Shown here one piece after another: positions 1-4,938 of a DNA stretch of 6,710 nucleotides (the first letter of the stretch is position 1; every line of letters starts with the position of its first letter). The stretch is from an uncultured Polyangiaceae bacterium (GTDB lineage: Bacteria; Myxococcota_A; Polyangia; Polyangiales; Houyiibacteriaceae), in NCBI GenBank assembly GCA_947258625.1, contig CAMYJN010000130.1:1-6710 (forward strand), given 5' to 3'. The notes below the pieces were generated by a model. That model was given only the letters and a program-made list of their open reading frames with translations. It did no database searches and was not told the DNA's origin. The position numbers and the translations under genes are program-made.

Positions 1-508
1 GGAAGCGCTTTCAAAGCTCCGTCCGGTGTTCGCGGCGAAGGGCAGCGTCACGGCGGGCAACTCCTCGCCCCTTTCAGACGGCGCGGCCGCGGCCATCGTC
101 ATGAAGAAGAAACGGGCCGAAAAGCTCGGCATCACGCCGATGGCGATCTTCAAATCGTTCGTCACGGTCGGCGTCGACCCGTCGATCATGGGGATCGGTC
201 CCCTCCCGGCAGTCCAAAAGCTCCTCCGAAAGAACGACCTCAAGATCGACGACATCGACATCTTCGAGGTCAACGAGGCCTTCGGCAGCCAGGCGGTCTA
301 CGTCCAGAAAGAGCTCGGCATCCCAAACGACAAGCTCAACGTCAACGGCGGCGCCATCGCCCTCGGCCATCCACTCGGATGCACCGGCGCCAAGCTCACG
401 GCCACGGCCCTCCACGAGCTCAAACGTCGTGGCGGCAAATACGCCGTCGTCACGATGTGCATCGGCGGCGGCATGGGCGCAGCCGGCCTCTTCGAAGCAC
501 TCGACTAA
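1..508 (+). CDS. Thiolase (acetyl-CoA acyltransferase), C-terminal 168 residues, 5' end outside window
   Basis: This is the C-terminal part of a thiolase, which cleaves 3-ketoacyl-CoA with CoA or condenses two acetyl-CoA. The reading frame is open from position 2 and ends with TAA at 506-508. The in-frame GTG at 26 is internal: the residues before it (EALSKLRPV) already belong to the conserved family stretch that continues into [21 protein letters not shown]. The family landmarks follow in order: the NEAF block ([10 protein letters not shown]), the [15 protein letters not shown] block with the active-site His (codon 368-370), and the terminal [13 protein letters not shown] block with the catalytic Cys (codon 458-460). 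The nucleophilic Cys of the N-terminal half lies outside the window. Sequence alone does not separate a degradative FadA/FadI-type enzyme from a biosynthetic acetyl-CoA acetyltransferase. Both C-terminal catalytic residues are present, so the visible part looks functional. Confidence 0.95.
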   Translation, partial: EALSKLRPVFAAKGSVTAGNSSPLSDGAAAAIVMKKKRAEKLGITPMAIFKSFVTVGVDPSIMGIGPLPAVQKLLRKNDLKIDDIDIFEVNEAFGSQAVYVQKELGIPNDKLNVNGGAIALGHPLGCTGAKLTATALHELKRRGGKYAVVTMCIGGGMGAAGLFEALD

Positions 509-556
509 AACGAGAGGCTTGTACTCAGCCGGGACTCGCGATGGCGTTGCGATCTT

Positions 557-572
557 TGCCGGAGCTTCGGCA
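557..572. terminator. Weak hairpin between convergent thiolase and amidohydrolase genes
   Basis: The sequence TGCCGGAGCTTCGGCA is nearly self-complementary: five perfect pairs (TGCCG/CGGCA) plus a G-T pair around a small loop. It lies in the 67-bp gap between two converging stop codons (508 and 576), where a bidirectional terminator would be expected. No T-run follows on either strand, so intrinsic termination is doubtful. Confidence 0.2.
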
Positions 573-575
573 TGA

Positions 576-2450
576 TTACGAGTAGTTAGGGGGGTGGAGA
601 GTGTCCCCGGCGAACGCGGCGCGGTTGGTCGCGAGAATTTCCCCTTCCGGGGTTCTCTCGAGTTCGGCGGGCACGTTGGCACCGCGAAGTGAGCTCAGGG
701 TCGACGTCGCGCGAAGGAACTGGCCCGCACCCTTCGACTTGCCGATCTCGGGCAGAACCTCTCCGTCTTCGGCCACGAGCGTTCCGTTGACGACGACCGC
801 CGGCACGGCCGCGGGGTTGCGGCGGACCAGTCGAATGTAGTTGCCGAGCTCGGGAATTTCTTCTTCGTGGATTTCCTCGACGTGGTAGTCGAGGTGGGCG
901 GGGTCGATGACGACCAAGTCCGCGCGTTTGCCTTCTTCGAGGGTGCCCGCTTCGATTTGGAACCAGTCGCCGAGCTCGCCGGTCAACTTGTGGACGGCCT
1001 TTTCGAGCGGCATGACGGGCTTGCCCCGCTGCTCTGCGTCTTGGAGGAACCGGAGCATCCGAAGCGGGAAGTTGTAAAACGCCATGTTGCGCAGGTGCGC
1101 CCCGGCGTCCGAGAAGCCCAGCAAGCTGGAGTCGCTGTTCATCATCGCCGCAAGCGGCTTCGGGCGGTCGTTCCCGGTCACCGTGTACCAGCGCAATTGA
1201 TTCCCGTGCTCGATCAATAGATCGAGAAACGCGTCGACCTCCGACTTCCCTTGCATCGTCCCGATCTCGCGGAAGGTCTTACCCACCAGCGAGCTATCTG
1301 GGCAGTCCATGACCGTCGCTTTCGCGAAGTTGCGATGGAACACCTTTGGAATGAACGGGTTGTTCCACTGGCGGTTGAACGTTCGCCGGTAGCCCTCGTC
1401 CTGGAAGAGCTTGCGGCGCTCGGCCACCGTCTCCAGGTGAAGGCCGGCCGCCCCCGCGCCGAACTCTTCGAAGACCACGTTCTCGAAGCCGTCCGCCCAC
1501 AGGTCGAACGGAACCGGCAAGAACTGGTACCGGAACTTGCCACCCAGCAGCCTGTTGACGAGCCAGCCGAGCCCGCTCAGCGCCCGCCAAATCAAGCGGT
1601 TCGAGCGGATGTCCATGATCGAGACGACGCTCGTCTTCAATGCATCCCGAACGAAAAGCCCAGCGCTGAACGCCGCATAGATGAAGATCTGGTACTTGGT
1701 CGAAATGTTTGGAATCGCCTGCAGGTTTAGGCCGCGCTCGCGGACGCCACGGACCATCCGTCGAAGCTCCTTCCACGACGCATAGGTCGAGGGCAGACAC
1801 TTGCTGCGAAAACGATCGCCGCCCATCTTGTCCCAATAGAGGCCGTTGAGGGAGAGCCCGAGGAAGCCGGCTTCGTAGCCCTCTTCGATGACCTCTTCCA
1901 TCTTTTCGAGCTCCGCTTCGGTCGGCTTCGCCTTTGCATCGAGGGCGCGCTCGAGGCCCATCGCCTGCGCGCGAACCGCCGAGTATCCCACGAACGAAGC
2001 CACGTTGGGGCCGAGCGGCAGACTGTTGAGATGCTCGACGTACTCCGCGTGCGTCTCCCAGTTCTTTCCCTCTTTCATGATGGGGAGCAGATGCTCGTAC
2101 GGGATTGCTTCGACGCGCGTGAACATGTCGGCGATGTCGGTCGGGTCGCCCACCGCCGCGCTGAGCGAGCAGCTCCCCATGAACACCGTCGTGACGCCGT
2201 GGCGCAACGATTCGTGGAGCGAGGGCATCGCCTCGACCTCCGCGTCGTAGTGCGTGTGGATGTCGATGAAGCCGGGCATGACCCACTTGCCCTCGGCGTT
2301 GATGACCTTCGCGCCCGCGGGGGCCGGAATCTCTTCGTCGGTGATCTTCACGACCCGGCCGTTTGAGACCTTCAGGTTCTTGTTCGTGGCGGGGCCACCC
2401 TTTCCGTCGAAGAAGAGCCCGTTCTTGATGATGATGTCTTGTTCCTGCAT
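576..2450 (-). CDS. D-aminoacylase-like amidohydrolase (N-acyl-D-amino-acid deacylase family), 624 aa
   Basis: This is a cytoplasmic amidohydrolase-superfamily protein most like the N-acyl-D-amino-acid deacylases, which hydrolyse N-acyl-D-amino acids; the true substrate is unknown. The N-terminal beta-sandwich segment (IIIKNGLFFDGKGGPATNKN) leads to VMPGFIDIHTHYD, giving metal ligands H65 and H67, then GVTTVFMGSC with C94, the Cys that bridges metals in D-aminoacylases. SDAGAH (D448) supplies the catalytic Asp. The C-terminal sandwich returns at EAGTLEEGKRADLVVID (about 500-516) and VVVNGTLV. At 624 residues it is longer than typical family members (roughly 480-580). No histidine occurs between residues 141 and 337, where the two other metal-binding His of the family should fall, so metal binding is atypical. 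The ATG at 2450 has GGAG (2458-2461) 7 nt upstream. It is divergent from the AraC gene, its probable regulator. Confidence 0.9.
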   Translation of the reverse strand: MQEQDIIIKNGLFFDGKGGPATNKNLKVSNGRVVKITDEEIPAPAGAKVINAEGKWVMPGFIDIHTHYDAEVEAMPSLHESLRHGVTTVFMGSCSLSAAVGDPTDIADMFTRVEAIPYEHLLPIMKEGKNWETHAEYVEHLNSLPLGPNVASFVGYSAVRAQAMGLERALDAKAKPTEAELEKMEEVIEEGYEAGFLGLSLNGLYWDKMGGDRFRSKCLPSTYASWKELRRMVRGVRERGLNLQAIPNISTKYQIFIYAAFSAGLFVRDALKTSVVSIMDIRSNRLIWRALSGLGWLVNRLLGGKFRYQFLPVPFDLWADGFENVVFEEFGAGAAGLHLETVAERRKLFQDEGYRRTFNRQWNNPFIPKVFHRNFAKATVMDCPDSSLVGKTFREIGTMQGKSEVDAFLDLLIEHGNQLRWYTVTGNDRPKPLAAMMNSDSSLLGFSDAGAHLRNMAFYNFPLRMLRFLQDAEQRGKPVMPLEKAVHKLTGELGDWFQIEAGTLEEGKRADLVVIDPAHLDYHVEEIHEEEIPELGNYIRLVRRNPAAVPAVVVNGTLVAEDGEVLPEIGKSKGAGQFLRATSTLSSLRGANVPAELERTPEGEILATNRAAFAGDTLHPPNYS

Positions 2451-2523
2451 TGGCGTGCTCCGGTTCCCAAGCTGACGTGGGCGATGCGGTGACTGGATGA
2501 TGGCACCATCGGGCAGAAGCGAC

Positions 2524-2551
2524 TTGACTTTTCACGACAAACTTTTATCTT
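2524..2551 (+). promoter_or_regulatory. Possible sigma-70 promoter for the AraC gene
   Basis: TTGACT (2524-2529; 5 of 6 to TTGACA) is followed after 16 bp by TATCTT (2546-2551; 4 of 6 to TATAAT). This is in the only AT-rich patch of the divergent gap and would give a very short leader ahead of the ribosome binding site. It overlaps the proposed operator, which fits autorepression. The -10 match is weak. No convincing promoter is visible for the divergent amidohydrolase. Confidence 0.3.
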
Positions 2552-2559
2552 TTCGCGAC
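2524..2559. promoter_or_regulatory. Putative AraC-type operator: 15-bp direct repeat with 21-bp period
   Basis: On the + strand TTGACTTTTCACGAC (2524-2538) is repeated as TTATCTTTTCGCGAC (2545-2559), 12 of 15 identical, with a core CTTTTCRCGAC that matches 10 of 11. The start-to-start distance is 21 bp, two helical turns. Two direct half-sites 21 bp apart is the classic arrangement for AraC-family binding, as at araI1-araI2. The site sits in the gap between the amidohydrolase and the AraC gene and ends 13 bp before the AraC start codon, so it could mediate autoregulation and control of the divergent gene. That AraC binds here is inferred from spacing and position. Confidence 0.5.
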
Positions 2560-2572
2560 TGGAGGCCTGCTA

Positions 2573-3583
2573 ATGTCCATGGTTCGCGCATCCGCCCTGA
2601 GCGGGTACCGAGAGCTGGTGAACGACCTCGGCGGCCGAGCGGAACCTCTGCTCGAGCGGTTTCGAGTCCCGGCGTCCGCTCTGAGCGAGCCCCAAGGCTT
2701 CGTGAGCTACAGCTCTCTGATTCGACTCTTGGAGCAGAGCGCCAAGGAGCTCGACTGCAACGACTTCGGCCTCCGTCTTTCCACGCGGCAGGACCTCGGG
2801 ATCCTCGGTCCGCTCGGGGTCGCCGTCCGCAACTGCGAGACCCTGGGCGAAGCGATGCAATGCGCGTCGCGCTACATGTTCGTCCACAGCCCAGCGATTT
2901 CGTTCACGCCCCACGTGGCCGAACGGAACGACCGCGTCCTGCTGGTCTTCCAGATTCTTCTCGACCAGAACGTCGGCCCCGCCACGCAGGTCACCGAGCT
3001 GAGCCTCGGGCTGGTCGCGCGGATCATCGCCATGCTCACCGAGCAGGCGGAGCCCCTCGTCGCGGTTCGGTTCCGGCACCGACAATGCTCCCCGATAGCG
3101 CGCTATCGCGCCTACTTCGGAGCGCGTGTTTCGTTCGGGGCCGATGTCTCTGCGGTCGAGTTCGACGCCGCCAAGTTGGCGCTCCGGATTCACGACGCCA
3201 GCCTTCAGCTCCGAGAGCTCGCCGAGGACTACCTCGAACTCCGGCACGCCGATCCACACACGCCTTTTTCGATCCGCGTGCGCCTCGTCATTCAGCGCTC
3301 CCTCGGCACGGGCGCAGCGTCCTGCGTCGATGTCGCATCGGCGTTTGCCCTTCACCCACGCACGCTGCAACGTCAGCTTCGCCGGGAAGGCACGACCTTC
3401 GAACGACTCAAGGACGAGGCGCGATCCGAGCTCGCGCGCGGCTACATCGCCAACCCGGACCTTCCGCTATCCCGGGTCGCGGCCCTCCTCGACTACAGCG
3501 AGCAGTCCGCCCTGAGCCGAAGCTGCCGACGCTGGTTCGGGCAGGCGCCTCGGCAACTCCGAGCTGGGCAGCTGAACCGTTAG
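2573..3583 (+). CDS. AraC-family transcriptional regulator with arabinose-binding-like N-terminal domain
   Basis: This 336-residue protein has the two-part plan of the OruR/ArgR-like AraC subgroup. An effector-binding N-terminal domain (about 15-210) includes the typical LGILGPLGVAVRNCETLGEAMQ stretch. A C-terminal pair of helix-turn-helix motifs follows (about 250-330). The second is clear in LPLSRVAALLDYSEQSALSR followed by RRWFGQAPRQLR, the family signature; the usual Gly of LGF is an Asp (LDY). ATG 2573 is chosen because GGAGG (2561-2565) lies 7 nt upstream; an ATG two codons later is possible but spaced worse. The gene is divergent from the amidohydrolase with an operator-like direct repeat between them, so it probably controls that gene and itself in response to a small effector. 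The effector is unknown. Its stop is 15 bp from the end of the convergent glyoxalase gene. Confidence 0.93.
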   Translation: MSMVRASALSGYRELVNDLGGRAEPLLERFRVPASALSEPQGFVSYSSLIRLLEQSAKELDCNDFGLRLSTRQDLGILGPLGVAVRNCETLGEAMQCASRYMFVHSPAISFTPHVAERNDRVLLVFQILLDQNVGPATQVTELSLGLVARIIAMLTEQAEPLVAVRFRHRQCSPIARYRAYFGARVSFGADVSAVEFDAAKLALRIHDASLQLRELAEDYLELRHADPHTPFSIRVRLVIQRSLGTGAASCVDVASAFALHPRTLQRQLRREGTTFERLKDEARSELARGYIANPDLPLSRVAALLDYSEQSALSRSCRRWFGQAPRQLRAGQLNR

Positions 3584-3598
3584 GGGACGCGACGCGCG

Positions 3599-4039
3599 CT
3601 ACCAGCTTCCGGTGTTCTGCATCGATGCCCAGGGTTCTTTCGGTTCCAACGCCTCGCCGCCCTGGAGCAGCTCGATGGAGATCCCGTCGGGCGATCGAAC
3701 GAACGCCATGCGCCCGTCGCGCGGAGGGCGATTGATCGTCACGCCGCCGTCCATCAGGTCACGACAGAGTTTGTAGATGTCTTTGGTTTCGAACGCGAGG
3801 TGACCAAAGTTGCGACCGCCGGTGTACTCCTCCGGATCCCAGTTATAGGTCAGCTCCACCAAGGGCGACGCCTCACTGATGCCCCGCCCCTTGTCTTCGG
3901 GCGCCACCAAGAAGATGAGCGTGAACCGCCCCGTTTCGCTCTCACGACGCCGCTGCTCGACCAGCCCGAGCTTATTGCAATAGAAGTCGAGCGACGCATC
4001 CAGGTCGCTCACGCGGATCATGGTGTGGAGATAGCGCAT
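3599..4039 (-). CDS. gloA: Lactoylglutathione lyase (glyoxalase I), 146 aa
   Basis: Glyoxalase I isomerises the methylglyoxal-glutathione hemithioacetal to S-lactoylglutathione in the cytoplasm. The protein opens with [20 protein letters not shown], almost the E. coli GloA start, and the four expected metal ligands are visible: H5, E62 (in VELTYNWD), H80 (in NFGHLAF) and E123 (in SIELL), with the family spacing. The two halves are the usual pair of VOC beta-alpha-beta-beta-beta modules. It is slightly longer than E. coli GloA because of a loop at 48-58 and a short C-terminal tail. ATG 4039 has no recognisable Shine-Dalgarno sequence; 18 nt upstream the hexamer array begins, and an in-frame TGA inside the array (4070-4072) limits any longer start. 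It is transcribed away from the four-helix-bundle gene's end and converges on the AraC gene. Confidence 0.92.
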   Translation of the reverse strand: MRYLHTMIRVSDLDASLDFYCNKLGLVEQRRRESETGRFTLIFLVAPEDKGRGISEASPLVELTYNWDPEEYTGGRNFGHLAFETKDIYKLCRDLMDGGVTINRPPRDGRMAFVRSPDGISIELLQGGEALEPKEPWASMQNTGSW

Positions 4040-4057
4040 GGCCAGAGCATAGCGCCG

Positions 4058-4141
4058 CCACTGACGCTGTCACTGTCGCTGTCGCTGTCGCTGTGACTGG
4101 CACTGACACTGGCGCTGGCACTGGCACTGACGCTGGCACTG
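4058..4141 (+). repeat. Degenerate hexamer tandem array NCRCTG, 14 units (array 1)
   Basis: Fourteen consecutive 6-bp units all end in CTG. Position 3 is A or G in every unit, position 2 is C in all but one (TGACTG at 4094), and position 1 takes all four bases (G5 T5 A3 C1). The array starts 18 bp upstream of the gloA start codon and reads CAGYGN in gloA's sense. It breaks into G-rich sequence at 4142. The variation is confined to fixed positions, unlike a recently slipped microsatellite. A second array of the same unit and orientation lies at 4797. Confidence 0.95.
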
Positions 4142-4195
4142 GTGTGGTGGGGGGTGGTTGGTGGGCGTGGGGCCTGGTCAGGTTTTGTTACACCG

Positions 4196-4213
4196 CCCGC
4201 CCACCCCCACCCC
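4196..4213 (-). other. Putative G-quadruplex motif
   Basis: On the minus strand this reads GGGGTGGGGGTGGGCGGG: four G-runs of 3-5 with three 1-nt loops, the most favourable loop pattern for a G-quadruplex. A second G-rich run on the opposite strand (4149-4175) faces it about 20 bp away. It lies between array 1 and the four-helix-bundle gene, about 150 bp past that gene's stop. The motif is seen directly; that it folds in the cell is inferred. Confidence 0.4.
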
Positions 4214-4365
4214 TAATCCTCCCTGGCGCGGCATTCGCTTTGCTCTGCCTTGCCGGCGCTTTGCGCCGGGCTTCGCCGTTCCGGCTCGCGCTGCCGCCTG
4301 CTGTCTTACGAGGGCTTCGGTTCCGCATTTCCGGGCACTTGGATATGAATGGAGGGGCGCGGGCT

Positions 4366-4692
4366 CTAGCGGCCGGAAAGCCTCCAGGACATCGCGCAAA
4401 CCTCGTCGAGCGCGATGTCCACCTTTGTGACCTTCGAGCTTGGAACGTAACCGTAAGCAACGACGAGCTGAAGACCGGCGCGCACCTCCTTGGCCGAACC
4501 GCATGCCGAAGCGAATCGCGCTCTGGCCGTCCCCGCATCGTTTCCATCGGCTTCGGCGATGTTGAGAACGACGCTGTTCATCGCCCGATGGATCTGGTCG
4601 CAGAGCGAACGATCCCGCTTGCGAACCACCGGAAGTACGGCACGCAGTCCCCCCGCCGCCTGAAGCGCCCGTTGCTGAATGATAAGTCCCAT
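4366..4692 (-). CDS. Four-helix-bundle protein (23S rRNA intervening-sequence/S23 family), 108 aa
   Basis: This small, mostly helical protein belongs to the family first found encoded in 23S rRNA intervening sequences. The signature is visible: RDRSLCDQIHRAMNSVVLNIAEADG (about 27-50) matches the family pattern SLxxQIxRAxxSxxxNIAEG, and ARFASACGSAKEVRAGLQLVVAYGYV (about 58-83) matches the RFxxxAxGSxxEVxxxLxLAxxxGY helix pair. The Gly usual after NIAE is replaced by Ala-Asp. The biochemical function of the family is not established. An ATG at 4755 is in frame, but 4692 is preferred: AAGGAG (complement of 4700-4705) lies 7 nt upstream, and the family similarity begins after it; the longer version would translate the inverted repeat. 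It stands alone between two hexamer arrays, and its ribosome binding site lies inside a perfect 27-bp inverted repeat, suggesting translational control. No rRNA sequence surrounds it here. Confidence 0.85.
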   Translation of the reverse strand: MGLIIQQRALQAAGGLRAVLPVVRKRDRSLCDQIHRAMNSVVLNIAEADGNDAGTARARFASACGSAKEVRAGLQLVVAYGYVPSSKVTKVDIALDEVCAMSWRLSGR

Positions 4693-4696
4693 GAGT

Positions 4697-4771
4697 GATC
4701 TCCTTTTGGCCCGTGAGTGGGGTTCCCCAGAAGGGCGAAGCCCGACCCCACTCACGGGCCAAAAGGAGATC
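4697..4771. repeat. Perfect 27-bp inverted repeat with 21-nt loop, spanning a ribosome binding site
   Basis: The arms 4697-4723 and 4745-4771 are exact reverse complements (27 of 27). The loop contains its own GGGC-GAA-GCCC mini-hairpin (4733-4743). The left arm carries the AAGGAG of the minus-strand four-helix-bundle gene. By symmetry the right arm carries an AAGGAG (4763-4768) 6 nt before a plus-strand ATG at 4775. An RNA from either strand through this region would fold into a long stem that hides the Shine-Dalgarno sequence. No T-run follows, so a terminator is less likely than a translational lock or a trace of an inverted duplication. Confidence 0.97.
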
Positions 4772-4796
4772 GCGATGACCCAGTCACATCACAGAG

Positions 4797-4922
4797 GCAC
4801 TGGCGCTGCCACTGACGCTGGCACTGTCGCTGCCACTGCCACTGGCACTGCCACTGTCGCTGCCACTGCCCCTGTCACTGTCACTGTCACTGCCACTGGC
4901 GCTGGCGCTGTCACTGCCAGTG
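4797..4922 (+). repeat. Degenerate hexamer tandem array NCRCTG, 20 units plus one decayed (array 2)
   Basis: Twenty 6-bp units from 4797 to 4916 all end in CTG. Position 2 is always C, position 3 is A or G except one CCCCTG (4869), and position 1 varies (C7 G6 T6 A1). A final decayed unit, CCAGTG, ends at 4922, 16 bp before the lpdA start codon. Unit, orientation and placement next to a start codon match array 1. The array occupies the space where the lpdA leader and promoter would be expected. Confidence 0.95.
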
Positions 4923-4938
4923 GGCCAGACTCCGGCCA

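Larger units (their letters stand above)
4040..4365. other. 326-bp non-coding stretch: hexamer array, G-run block and GC hairpins
   Basis: No gene is supported here; open frames exist but are low-complexity or antisense to the neighbouring gene. From left to right it holds the first NCRCTG array (4058-4141), a plus-strand G-rich run (about 4142-4176), a C-rich run (4194-4213), and a GC-rich tail with small hairpins. GTGGGCG (4161-4167) can pair with CGCCCAC (4198-4204). CCGGCGC-TTT-GCGCCGG (4253-4269) is a perfect 7-bp stem with a 3-nt loop. That hairpin lies about 100 bp downstream of the minus-strand four-helix-bundle gene, and no T-run marks it as an intrinsic terminator. Confidence 0.7.

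Noticed and set aside
1294..2535. Long minus-strand open frame overlapping the amidohydrolase
   Set aside because: It is a frame shadow: Arg/Gly/Pro/His-rich low-complexity translation with no family motif, inside a gene with clear domain evidence.
2497..3735. 412-residue plus-strand open frame over the AraC gene
   Set aside because: Arg/Pro/Ser-rich shadow frame; the overlapping AraC frame has the ribosome binding site and helix-turn-helix signature.
4093..4698. Plus-strand open frame from array 1 through the four-helix-bundle gene
   Set aside because: It starts in the repeat with a GTG lacking a ribosome binding site and is then antisense to a recognisable gene; no motif is seen.
4697..4771. 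Intrinsic terminator
   Set aside because: The stem is much longer than usual, has no T-run after it on either strand, and lies just 5' of two start codons instead of 3' of a gene.
4058..4922. CRISPR array
   Set aside because: The unit is only 6 bp with no spacers and no cas genes nearby.
4366..4922. Diversity-generating retroelement (four-helix-bundle protein as Avd, arrays as template/variable repeats)
   Set aside because: No reverse transcriptase, no template-variable repeat pair with adenine-specific changes, and the protein matches the S23 pattern better.
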